Source of the DNA: Thermomonas fusca DSM 15424 | GTDB lineage: Bacteria > Pseudomonadota > Gammaproteobacteria > Xanthomonadales > Xanthomonadaceae | Direction: 5' to 3' | NCBI RefSeq assembly: GCF_000423885.1 | Contig: NZ_AUIV01000020.1 | Span: forward strand, 26,297-90,296 | DNA: 64,000 bases | In this document: one piece after another, positions 42,888 to 50,722 of the stretch | How the letters are laid out: each line of letters opens with the position of its first letter | How positions within the stretch are numbered: position 1 is the first letter of the stretch | Made by a program: the position numbers and the translations under genes | The notes under the pieces: generated by a model | Databases searched by the model: none | Told to the model about the DNA's origin: nothing | Seen by the model: the letters and a program-made list of their open reading frames with translations, nothing else

Positions 42888-42910
42888 GCTGGCCCGGCTG
42901 CCGGGCCAGC
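42888..42910. repeat. 10-bp-stem hairpin in the dbpA/DUF1615 divergent region
   Basis: GCTGGCCCGG-like arms CTGGCCCGG (42889-42897) and CCGGGCCAG (42901-42909) pair around a three-base CTG loop, with one further G-C pair outside. It is unusual inside a divergent promoter region; function unknown. Confidence 0.45.
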
Positions 42911-42965
42911 GGATGCCGTTCAGCCCGGTTTGCTAGCCTGCGCCGGACTTCCCCGGCCGCGCCGC

Positions 42966-44063
42966 ATGACGCTGATGCTTCGATCTTCCGGATGGCTTGC
43001 CGCCACCGTGCTGTGCCTGGCCATCGCCGGCCTATCCGCATGCCAGCCGCAGCGCAGCCCGGAGCAGGTGCACGCCGAGCTGCTGCGCAAGCTGCCGGCC
43101 ACCCTGCATGATCGCGAAGGCTGGGCGCGCGACATCCAGACCGCGTTTTCGACCCAGCGTATCGAGCCGTCCTCGTCGAACCTGTGCGCGGTGCTGGCGG
43201 TGGTGGAACAGGAGTCGGGCTATCGCGCCGATCCGCTGGTGCCGGGGCTGGGCGGCATCGCGATCGCGGAGATCCGGCGGCGGGCGGCGGAAAAGCATGT
43301 GCCGGGCTTCGTGGTGGATGCGGCGCTGGCTCTGCGCGGGCCGGATGGCCGCAGCTACGCGCAGCAGCTGCAGGCGCTGCGCAGCGAACGCGAGATGAGC
43401 GAGCTGTACGAAGCGATGATCGCGCGCCTGCCGCTGGGCAGCGGCCGCCTGCTGGCCGGGCTGAACCCGGTGCGCACCGGCGGGCCGATGCAGGTGCGGG
43501 TGGATTTTGCCGAACGCCACGCACGCGGCTATCCGTACACGCCCGACGGCTCGATCCGGCGCGAGGTGTTCGACCGCCGCGGCGGGCTGTATTTCGGCAT
43601 CAAGCATCTGCTGGGCTATCCGGCCGATTACCCGCGGCCGCTGTATCGCTTTGCCGATTTCAACGCCGGTTGGTACGCCAGCCGCAACGCCGCCTTCCAG
43701 CAGGCGGCGGCGATCGCCAGCGGGGTCAAGCTGGTGAGCGATGGCGACCTGCTGGTGCCGGGCGCGCCGATAGATAGGCCGGGTGCGACCGAGGCGGCTT
43801 TGCGCAGCATCGACGCACGGCTGGCGATGGACGCCGCCGGCATCCGCGCAGACCTCGCCAAGGGCCGCACCGCCGGGTTCACCGACACGGTGCTGTATCG
43901 CAGTGTGTTCGCGATCGCCGACCACGCTGGCGCAGGCCGGCCGGTGCCGCGCGCGCGGGTGCCGGACATCGCGCTGCGGAGCCCCAAGATCACCCGCGCG
44001 CTGACCACGGCCTGGTTCGCCGGGCGGGTGGACGCGCGCTGGAAGTCCTGCATGGCGCGTTGA
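42966..44063 (+). CDS. DUF1615 lipoprotein
   Basis: This 365-residue lipoprotein has a signal ending in LAIAGLSAC. The mature protein matches the DUF1615 pattern: AVVEQESGYRADP early, RTGGPMQVRVDFAERHA in the middle, and RRGGLYFGIKHLLGY...YRFADFNAGWYASRNAAFQ. The EQESGY stretch recalls the catalytic Glu of lysozyme/transglycosylase folds, so a peptidoglycan role is possible but unproven. The open frame runs about 2 kb upstream, but the lipoprotein signal fixes the start (MTLM at 42966 or MLRS at 42975). Confidence 0.82.
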   Translation: MTLMLRSSGWLAATVLCLAIAGLSACQPQRSPEQVHAELLRKLPATLHDREGWARDIQTAFSTQRIEPSSSNLCAVLAVVEQESGYRADPLVPGLGGIAIAEIRRRAAEKHVPGFVVDAALALRGPDGRSYAQQLQALRSEREMSELYEAMIARLPLGSGRLLAGLNPVRTGGPMQVRVDFAERHARGYPYTPDGSIRREVFDRRGGLYFGIKHLLGYPADYPRPLYRFADFNAGWYASRNAAFQQAAAIASGVKLVSDGDLLVPGAPIDRPGATEAALRSIDARLAMDAAGIRADLAKGRTAGFTDTVLYRSVFAIADHAGAGRPVPRARVPDIALRSPKITRALTTAWFAGRVDARWKSCMAR

Positions 44064-44135
44064 CCGGCAGCGGCTCTGTCCGGCGCGTGCAGCGTTGGCG
44101 TCCGGGCAGTCACCGGACATCGCCGCGCCGGTTGC

Positions 44136-44882
44136 TCAGCGGGATTGCTGGCGCCGCGCGTGCGCCATCGAGCGGTACAGGTGGCGCAGGACCAGCAGGG
44201 CGAGCAGCAGCATCAGTGCGCTGAACGCGCGTTCCGACGGAATCCCTAGGCCGAGCTTGCGCAGCAGCGGCGCCAGCAGCGCGGCGCCGAGCTGTTCGAT
44301 CTGCCGGTAGGCCGGCAGCACGTATTGCTGGGTGAGCTTGCCGGCATCGTCGACCTGCGGCACCGCGCCGGACGGCGCAACCAGGATCCAGATGCCCCAG
44401 GCGGCGAGCACGCTCACGAACACCGCCAGCAGCACGCTGCCGATGCGCGAACGGCGCGGCGGCGGGGTGTCGGCCGCGGATCGCGCCGGCAAGGCGTGCG
44501 AGGACGGCGGGGCGCCCTGCATCCGCCCGAGCGCGGCCAGCAGTTCCTCGTTGGCGCGTTGCCGCTCGGCGCGCTCGCTCTCGACCAGCTTGGCCAGCGC
44601 AGCACCGTCGCGGTCGCTGCCGCGGCGGCGCTCCGCCGGAGCCGCCTGGGTCGGCGCGCTGCGGGCAGCGTGGCTCTCGAACATCCACAGCCCGACCAGC
44701 GCCAGCGGGAAGCCCAGCATGATCGCCACCACCACCAGCCGGATCGTCCAGCCCGGGATGTCGAAGACCGGGAACACGGTGCTGGCCACCTGCACGATCA
44801 CCCAGCCGGCGACCACGTACATCACCCCGCCGCGATAGATCTGGCGGCGCTTGAGTTCATTGAGGAAGGTCGAGGCGCTCAT
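44136..44882 (-). CDS. Hypothetical membrane protein with cyclase/TPR-type N-terminus
   Basis: This 248-residue inner-membrane protein has no known function. Residues 1-70 (FLNELKRRQIYRGGVMYVVAGWVIVQV, then DIPGWTIRLVVVAIMLGFP) match the two-helix membrane module found at the front of many adenylate-cyclase- or TPR-fused proteins. Here it is followed by a charged coiled region (about 85-120), a third helix (about 148-168) and a fourth near the C-terminus, with no catalytic domain. It may be a stand-alone relative or an anchor. Confidence 0.68.
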   Translation of the reverse strand: MSASTFLNELKRRQIYRGGVMYVVAGWVIVQVASTVFPVFDIPGWTIRLVVVAIMLGFPLALVGLWMFESHAARSAPTQAAPAERRRGSDRDGAALAKLVESERAERQRANEELLAALGRMQGAPPSSHALPARSAADTPPPRRSRIGSVLLAVFVSVLAAWGIWILVAPSGAVPQVDDAGKLTQQYVLPAYRQIEQLGAALLAPLLRKLGLGIPSERAFSALMLLLALLVLRHLYRSMAHARRQQSR

Positions 44883-45013
44883 GCCGCGGCTCCGGGGGGT
44901 CCCCCGTGGCCAACGGCAAGCGCGGGCCGGGGCGGACAGCGGCGCCGATTCATCGCCGGTTCGGCGGCAGCGCAGCCATCGGCACTAGACTGGACGGCCC
45001 CAACCACCACGCG

Positions 45014-46141
45014 ATGCGTTCGATGAGCTTCCGCTGGATCCCGTTCGCGGCCTGCCTGCTGTTGGCCGCCTGCAGTGGCGCCCCCGATGTCCAGACCAGC
45101 GCCAGCACCGATGCGCTGGAGGCGCCGGCACCGGCCGTGCAGCGCAAGCCGCAGGCGGAGATCGACTGGTCGCCGGAGCGGCTGGAAGCAGGCGATGCGT
45201 GGGTGGACTGCGGCGCCGACTATCCCCAGGGCGACGGCCGGCCGGTGCTGTCGCTGGCCTATGTCGACCTGCGTGCGGCCATGCAGGACTGCCGCGCCAC
45301 CGGCCTGATGCGATTGCGCTACAAGGGCCGGGTGACCGCCAGTTTCGCCGCGCTGGCCGAGCGCGCCGGCAAGGTGGCGGGCGATCTGGGCATCGGCAAG
45401 CGCATCCTCGACATCGATTCCGGTGGCGGCAGCGTGGAGTCGGCCATGCGCGCCGGCGACGCCATCGGCGAGAACGACTGGGCCATCTGGGTGCGCGGCG
45501 ATTCGGTCTGCCACAGTGCCTGCGTGCTGCTGTTGGCGGCCGGCGACATGCGCGTGATCGTCGGGTCGGTGGGCATCCACCGGATGATCCGGTTGCGTTC
45601 CACCGCCACCTCGCGCAAGGAGTTGGGCGAGGAGCTGCGCAGGATCAGCGACGACCTGCGCAACTACCTGGAGCGCAACGGCGCTTCCGCCGAGGTCTAC
45701 GACCTGATGACCACGGTGCCCAACCGCACCCTGCACATCCTCACCGACCAGGAGCTGGAGGATTTCGGCCTGGCCGGCTCCAACGCGGTGGAGGACGACC
45801 TCGACCGCATCCGCCTGGCGCGCCGCTGCGGCACCGAGTTCCTGCGCCGCCGCGACAGCTTCCGCCGCGCCTACGAGGCGCAGTGCGTGCAGCCGGCCGA
45901 TGCGGCGCACCAGGACGTGGCCGACATCAACGCCTGTGGCCTGGCCCTGCGCACGCGCTACGGCTTCCCCGACCCGCAGTGCCCGATCGAAAGCCCGATG
46001 GCGGAACTGGACGGCGCGGTGCTGGCGATGCCTGCGGAGCCGGCGCCCGCGGATGTCGCGGCGGGCGGCGACACCGGCACCGCTGCGCCCGACGCCGCCG
46101 AACACGCCGCCGGCGACGACACCAGCGTGGCCCATCCGTAA
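45014..46141 (+). CDS. ClpP/crotonase-fold periplasmic lipoprotein
   Basis: This 375-residue lipoprotein has a signal ending in CLLLAAC. Residues about 130-230 resemble COG3904-type ClpP-fold proteins: LDIDSGGGSVESAMRAGDAI, then GDSVCHSACVLLLAAGDMR, and VGIHRM. In these proteins the SxC/A segment holds the nucleophilic Ser and the HR segment the histidine. That suggests a periplasmic serine peptidase, but activity is not shown. A cysteine-containing domain follows (CGTEF...CVQP...CGLA...CPIE) with an Ala/Asp-rich tail. ATGs at 45014 and 45023 are both possible. Confidence 0.7.
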   Translation: MRSMSFRWIPFAACLLLAACSGAPDVQTSASTDALEAPAPAVQRKPQAEIDWSPERLEAGDAWVDCGADYPQGDGRPVLSLAYVDLRAAMQDCRATGLMRLRYKGRVTASFAALAERAGKVAGDLGIGKRILDIDSGGGSVESAMRAGDAIGENDWAIWVRGDSVCHSACVLLLAAGDMRVIVGSVGIHRMIRLRSTATSRKELGEELRRISDDLRNYLERNGASAEVYDLMTTVPNRTLHILTDQELEDFGLAGSNAVEDDLDRIRLARRCGTEFLRRRDSFRRAYEAQCVQPADAAHQDVADINACGLALRTRYGFPDPQCPIESPMAELDGAVLAMPAEPAPADVAAGGDTGTAAPDAAEHAAGDDTSVAHP

Positions 46142-46195
46142 ATCCCGCTGCGGCTGCGACCGATCGTCGCGCGGCCGGTTTGCCGGGCGTCAGCG

Positions 46196-47926
46196 TCAGC
46201 GTCCGCCGCCGCCGCCGCCACCGCCGCCGCCGCCGGAGAAACCACCACCACCACCACCGGACGAGCTGCCGGGTGGCGACGACGCGGAGGCGATCTGCGA
46301 ACCGAGGCTGCTGCCAAGGCTGCTGGTGAGCTGGTTCAGGCTGGTGAGGTTGCCGCCCCGGTACCAGCCGATGTTGGCGGTTGCCGCTTCCGCTGCCGCG
46401 GCGCCGACCGCGGCGGTGAACTTCTCCGTCCACGCTGCTTCCACGTCCAGCGCCAGTGCGTACGGCAGCAGGAACTGGTAGCGCTGCGCGTCCAGCGGTG
46501 GCGGTGCGTCCGGCCCCGGCATGCGCGCCAGTTCGTCGCGTTCGGCCACGCCGAGATACAGCTTCAATCCTTCGATTTCATCCAGCAGCTTGCGGCCTTC
46601 CGCGGTCGGTGCCGGCACCAGGAAAGCGAAGGCGATCACTGCCGCCAGCATCAGTGCGCCGATGATCGCGATCAGCAGGAGGCCGCCGCCGCCGGATACC
46701 GCCGCCGCCATCGCCAGTCCAACCGCGCCAATCGCGAAGGCGACCCCCATGCTGCCGTAGTTGCGCTGGAACATGCGCCCGGCGTAGGCCTTTTCCATGA
46801 CCTTGGTCTGCGCCGCGATGGCCGCCTGCAGCAGCGCATGGTTGCTGTTCTTGAGTTCCAGCGTGTCGCCTTCGCGGAACAGCCCGGCCAGCAGCGCCCG
46901 CGGCGAGTCAGCCAGCGCTGCGACCTCACCACCCGGCAGGTGATGCAGGGTCCAGTCGTCCTTCAGCAGCCCCTTCTCGCGCTCGATGCGCAGGTGGCCG
47001 GCCACCGCCAGCGCCAGCAGGTCGGCGGTGATGCAGCGGGTGTCGCTGGCCATCCGGCGGATGAAGCGCAGCGCCGCCGGTGAATAGCCGCCCGGTGGCT
47101 GGTAGCGCGCGATGATGATGCCGGGCGCGGGGTCGCGGCCGACCCGCCGCCAGCGGCGCAGCATGTAGGCCAGCATGGCCAGCAGCGCGGCCAGCGCCAC
47201 CAGCACGCCGCGGTTGTCGCGCAGAAGCCACCATGCGCGCTGTGCGGTGGTGGGCTCCACGACCACGCCCTTGGGAAAGGACAGCACGATGGTCAGCCCT
47301 TCCTGCGGTGCCAGCGGGCGGGTCAGCTGCCAGTGCGCCAGCCCTGGTGCAGGCAGCGAAGTGACGAAATCCTGGCCCTGCACGCCCTGCGCACCCGTAT
47401 AGCCCTCGGCGCGCAGTTCGCTGGTGGTGACGGTACGCGGCAGGCGCACGTCCACGCTGCCGCTTTCGATGGGGAAGGCCCAGCCGGTACCGATCGCGTT
47501 CCAGTACAGCTCGTCGTGGTCGGCGAAGAATCCCAGTTGGCGGCTGGTGCGGTAGCGCAGGGTGTAGGTGTATTCCGCCGGCACCGGCAGGAAGTCGTCG
47601 TTGCCGGTGTTCAGGCGCACGCCATTGGGTTTCCCTTCGGTGAACCATGGCTCCGGGCGGCCGTCGCGCAGCACTTCTTTCACCGTGAAGTCGACCACCA
47701 CGCGGTTGCCGTGGCGGTCGCGATAGCGGGTGGGGAAGTCGCGGTAGATGCCGCGGCGGATCGCCTCGCCCTCGGCGCGTACGCGGATGCGCTCCTCCAC
47801 GTCCATGCTGGCGTCAGCGTTCACCGCCACCGTGCTGTCGTAGGACAGGATGCGTTCCTGTGCCCGCACCTGCAGCGGCAGCGCCGACAGCAGGGCGAAT
47901 GCGGCCAGCAGCAGCGCGCGGATCAC
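46196..47926 (-). CDS. DUF2207 membrane protein with poly-glycine tail
   Basis: This 576-residue protein has a signal peptide (ending near VRAQE) and an extracytoplasmic beta-rich DUF2207 domain (DVEERIRVRAEGEAIRRGIYRDFP and onward). Transmembrane helices follow near residue 245 and residues 400-435, with cytosolic stretches between. The last 20 residues are almost all Gly (GGGGFSGGGG type), a known feature of this family. Function unknown; the gene is translationally coupled to an upstream LemA gene by a four-base overlap, a common pairing. Confidence 0.87.
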   Translation of the reverse strand: MIRALLLAAFALLSALPLQVRAQERILSYDSTVAVNADASMDVEERIRVRAEGEAIRRGIYRDFPTRYRDRHGNRVVVDFTVKEVLRDGRPEPWFTEGKPNGVRLNTGNDDFLPVPAEYTYTLRYRTSRQLGFFADHDELYWNAIGTGWAFPIESGSVDVRLPRTVTTSELRAEGYTGAQGVQGQDFVTSLPAPGLAHWQLTRPLAPQEGLTIVLSFPKGVVVEPTTAQRAWWLLRDNRGVLVALAALLAMLAYMLRRWRRVGRDPAPGIIIARYQPPGGYSPAALRFIRRMASDTRCITADLLALAVAGHLRIEREKGLLKDDWTLHHLPGGEVAALADSPRALLAGLFREGDTLELKNSNHALLQAAIAAQTKVMEKAYAGRMFQRNYGSMGVAFAIGAVGLAMAAAVSGGGGLLLIAIIGALMLAAVIAFAFLVPAPTAEGRKLLDEIEGLKLYLGVAERDELARMPGPDAPPPLDAQRYQFLLPYALALDVEAAWTEKFTAAVGAAAAEAATANIGWYRGGNLTSLNQLTSSLGSSLGSQIASASSPPGSSSGGGGGGFSGGGGGGGGGGGR

Positions 47927-48474
47927 GATGCCAGCTCCAGCTTCGGCGCGGCGCGGCTGTCGCCTTCGGCCTGGAAGAATTCCGCTGCGGCGAAACCGAA
48001 GCCACGTGCCACCAGCAGCGCCGGGAAGCGTTGCCCCGCATCGTTGTAGTCGCGCACCGCGCCGTTGTAGAAGCGCCGCGCGAACTGCAGGTGTTCCTCC
48101 ACATCCACCAGCGCGGACGAGAGCTGGGCGAAGTTCTGGTTCGCCTTGAGATCGGGATAGGCCTCGCGCAGCGCGATCAACCGGCCCAGCGCCTGCTCCA
48201 GCGCCGCTTCGGCCTGGCCTTGCCGGGCCGCGCCGTGCGCCGCCTGCGCCTGCGCGCGGAGTTCGGTGACCGCTTCCAGCGTGGCGCGCTCGTGTGCGGC
48301 ATAGGCCTGCGCCACCGTCACCAGCTGCGGTACCAGGTCGTGCCGGCGTTGCAGCTGCACGTCGATGTCGGCCCAGGCGGTGCGGTGCTGGTTGCGCAGC
48401 CGCACCAGCCGGTTGTAGGCCAGCATCGCCCAGGCCGCGAGCGTTGCGAGGATCACCAGTGCCAACAGGGTCAT
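47923..48474 (-). CDS. LemA family protein
   Basis: This 183-residue protein has one N-terminal membrane helix (LLALVILATLAAWAMLAYN) and a long helical-bundle domain with the family signature NQHRTAWADIDVQLQRRHDLVPQLV, then PDLKANQNFAQLSSAL and RRFYNGAVRDYN. LemA proteins are inner-membrane anchored with the bundle in the periplasm; the function is unsettled. It overlaps the DUF2207 gene by four bases and the two should form one transcript. Confidence 0.92.
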   Translation of the reverse strand: MTLLALVILATLAAWAMLAYNRLVRLRNQHRTAWADIDVQLQRRHDLVPQLVTVAQAYAAHERATLEAVTELRAQAQAAHGAARQGQAEAALEQALGRLIALREAYPDLKANQNFAQLSSALVDVEEHLQFARRFYNGAVRDYNDAGQRFPALLVARGFGFAAAEFFQAEGDSRAAPKLELAS

Positions 48475-48547
48475 GACCAGTCGTCCGCGATTGCCAGTGG
48501 CAAGGGTAAACGAGGCGGCCGTGCCCGGCGTGTTCGTGTTTGCGGGG

Positions 48548-48778
48548 TCAGCTGATGTCGCGCAGGTGGATCAGCACGTCGCCCAGCTGCACGGTCTGGC
48601 CGGCGCGGATCTTGGCGGTCTTGCGCTGTTCCGGCAGGCCGTCCACCCGCACCGCGCCGCTGGCCACCAGCTGCTTGCCGGCGCCGCCGGAATCGCACAG
48701 GCCGGCGAGCTTCAGCAGCTGGTTCAGCTCGATGTAGTCGCGGTCCAGTTCGAAATCGATGGCCTGGGTTGCCTGCAT
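48548..48778 (-). CDS. S4 RNA-binding domain protein (YbcJ-like)
   Basis: This 76-residue protein is essentially one S4 domain: FELDRDYIELNQLLKLAGLCDSGGAGK, then VDGLPEQRKTAKIRAGQTV. It matches the E. coli YbcJ family, small RNA-binding proteins suggested to act on ribosomes or structured RNA. A GGAG site lies close to the ATG on the minus strand. It stands between LemA and an EamA transporter gene on the same strand. Confidence 0.9.
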   Translation of the reverse strand: MQATQAIDFELDRDYIELNQLLKLAGLCDSGGAGKQLVASGAVRVDGLPEQRKTAKIRAGQTVQLGDVLIHLRDIS

Positions 48779-48814
48779 GGGAGGAGCTCCGTGGCGATGC
48801 GGTGGGATGCGGTG

Positions 48815-49762
48815 TCAGTCGGCGAGGTGGTGGGATTCGCTCACGCCGACCTGTTCGACATGTGCCGGCTGGCGACGGCCGGCCAGCAGGCCCTGCGCGA
48901 ACACCACGCCGAGGATGATGGCGACGCCGAGGTAGAAGCGCGGCGACAGCTCCTGCTGTTCATTGAACAGCACCGCCGCCAGCACGATGGCGTAGACCGG
49001 CTCCAGGTTCACCGACAGCTGCGCGGTGAACGCCGACAGGTGGCGCAGCGCCACCAGGCAAAGTGCGAATGGCAGCAGCGTGCAGGCCAGCGCCAGCAGC
49101 ACCAGCCACAGCGCATCGGTGGTGGAGGGCAGCACCAGCAGCGGGCCGGCGAAGGCGGGCACCAGCAGCGGCATCAACGGCGCCAGCAGGGTCAGCATCA
49201 GGGTGCCGGCGCCCAGTTCAAGCGCGGTGACGGTGAGCGGATCGCCGCCGTCGACCATGCGCTTGTTGAGGGTGCCGAACAGCGCCACCAGCGCGGCCGA
49301 GGCCACGCCGGCCACGATCCCGGCATGCATGCCGGCGGGCACGCCGCCCACCACCAGCCAGATGCCCGGCAGTGAGGCCAACCCCAGCAGCAGGTCGCGC
49401 GGCTGGAACTTCTGCCGGGTGAGCAGTGGTTCGATCAGCGCGGTCATCGGGGTGGCGAATGCGATACAGGTGGCGGCCACCGAGGCGTTGGCCAGCTTGA
49501 TCGCGCCGTAGAAGGTCAGCCAGTGCAGCGCCACCAGTGCGCCGATCCCGGCATAGGCCCAGCGGCTGCGCGCCGGCATCGCGCGCAGTCCGCGCCAGAC
49601 CTTGGGCAGCAGCGCCAGTGCCACCACCACGATCAGCATCCGCCACCACACCAGTGGCAGCGCCGGCAGCGTGATGAGTTTTCCGAGGATGGCGGTGAAG
49701 CCCCACAGCAGCACGCAGAAGTGGATCTGCCAGAGCGCGCGGGTGGTGTCGGGGTTTCTCAT
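48815..49762 (-). CDS. DMT-superfamily transporter (EamA domain)
   Basis: This 315-residue inner-membrane protein has ten predicted helices in two EamA repeats (first half FCVLLWGFTAILGKLITLP, second half beginning near GIVAGVASAALVALFGTLNKR). DMT transporters export amino acids, nucleotides or other metabolites; the cargo cannot be told from sequence. The C-terminal tail (GRRQPAHVEQVG) is polar. The gene is 37 bases upstream of the S4 gene and may be co-transcribed with it. Confidence 0.87.
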   Translation of the reverse strand: MRNPDTTRALWQIHFCVLLWGFTAILGKLITLPALPLVWWRMLIVVVALALLPKVWRGLRAMPARSRWAYAGIGALVALHWLTFYGAIKLANASVAATCIAFATPMTALIEPLLTRQKFQPRDLLLGLASLPGIWLVVGGVPAGMHAGIVAGVASAALVALFGTLNKRMVDGGDPLTVTALELGAGTLMLTLLAPLMPLLVPAFAGPLLVLPSTTDALWLVLLALACTLLPFALCLVALRHLSAFTAQLSVNLEPVYAIVLAAVLFNEQQELSPRFYLGVAIILGVVFAQGLLAGRRQPAHVEQVGVSESHHLAD

Positions 49763-49795
49763 TCGCCCATTATCGCGGGCGGCGGCCGCCTGCGT

Positions 49796-50629
49796 TTATC
49801 CGCGCCGGCCGCCAATCCGTCCGATCATCGCCATCGCGGCCGCCGGGTTGCGCTCCTTGGCGGCGCTGATGAACAGGATGAAGACCTCGCGCAGGTTCGC
49901 GGAAGGCGGGGGGTCAACGGAAAGCCGCGGCAGGTCGGCCGGTTCGCCGCCCGCGGCCCATTCGCGCGCACGCCGTGCCCATGCCGCCAGTTCATCGGCC
50001 GGGTAGCCCGTGGCGATGCCGCTGCGCGAGCGCATCAGCCGCGCATAAACGAAGTCGGCGGTGATGTCGGCGAACGACGGGTGGTCCGGCGAATCGGTGA
50101 ACACGGTGGCGAAGCCGTGCCGGCGCATCAGCGCGATGAAGCCGGCGTCGAGGGAGCCGGCGTCGCGCATGTCGATCACATGCCGCAGCGGGCGGCCGCC
50201 GGCTGCTTGCGGCAGCAGCCCGCAGAAGGCTTCGAAGCTGTCGCGCTCCAGCCGGGTGCCGGCATCGAACTGCCACACCAGCGGGCCCAGCTTGGCGCCA
50301 AGTTCGGCGATGCCGGCGACGAAATCCTCGATCTGCGGCCCGGTCTTCTCCAACGCGCGCGCCTGCATGATCCGCTTCGGTGCCTTGGCGGAGAACATGA
50401 AGCCAGGCGGCGTTTCATCGCGCCACTTCGCATAGGTCGCGGGCTTCTGGGTGCCGTAGTAGGTGCCGTTGATCTCGATGCAGCTGAGCTGGCGGCTGGC
50501 GTACTCCAGCTCGCGCCGCTGCACCAGCCCCTGCGGGTAGAAATTGGCCCGCCACGGCGCGAAGGTCCAGCCGCCGATGCCGACCCGGATGCCGTCGATC
50601 GCAGCGATGCCGTCATCGAACATGTCCAT
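49796..50629 (-). CDS. DUF72 family protein (YecE-like)
   Basis: This 277-residue cytosolic TIM-barrel protein of the DUF72 family has IRVGIGGWTFAPWRANFYP near the start, SCIEINGTYYGTQKPATYAKW, FSAKAPKRI, and the late HPSFADITADFVYARL. The function is not established. The frame extends about 190 codons upstream, opposite the serine hydrolase gene, but the family start MDMFDDG...RVGIGGW fixes 50629 (or the ATG two codons later). Confidence 0.86.
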   Translation of the reverse strand: MDMFDDGIAAIDGIRVGIGGWTFAPWRANFYPQGLVQRRELEYASRQLSCIEINGTYYGTQKPATYAKWRDETPPGFMFSAKAPKRIMQARALEKTGPQIEDFVAGIAELGAKLGPLVWQFDAGTRLERDSFEAFCGLLPQAAGGRPLRHVIDMRDAGSLDAGFIALMRRHGFATVFTDSPDHPSFADITADFVYARLMRSRSGIATGYPADELAAWARRAREWAAGGEPADLPRLSVDPPPSANLREVFILFISAAKERNPAAAMAMIGRIGGRRG

Positions 50630-50722
50630 CGCCGCAGCATAGCGCGCATGACCGATGGCGCATCGCGCCGCGCCCTTCGGGCCGGCATACTCCGCAGCTT
50701 CAATCCCCTGGGAAGCCCCGTC

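Noticed and set aside
40977..42965. Upstream extension of the DUF1615 frame through arsJ and dbpA
   Set aside because: The lipoprotein signal fixes the true start at 42966; the extension is a shadow of arsJ and dbpA.
46196..46260. CCG/GCC trinucleotide run taken as a possible repeat array
   Set aside because: It encodes the poly-glycine tail of the DUF2207 protein on the minus strand. There is no spacer structure, so it is not CRISPR.
49523..50722. N-terminal extension of the serine hydrolase
   Set aside because: A clear signal peptide begins at 50723 and the extension is antisense to DUF72 and EamA genes.
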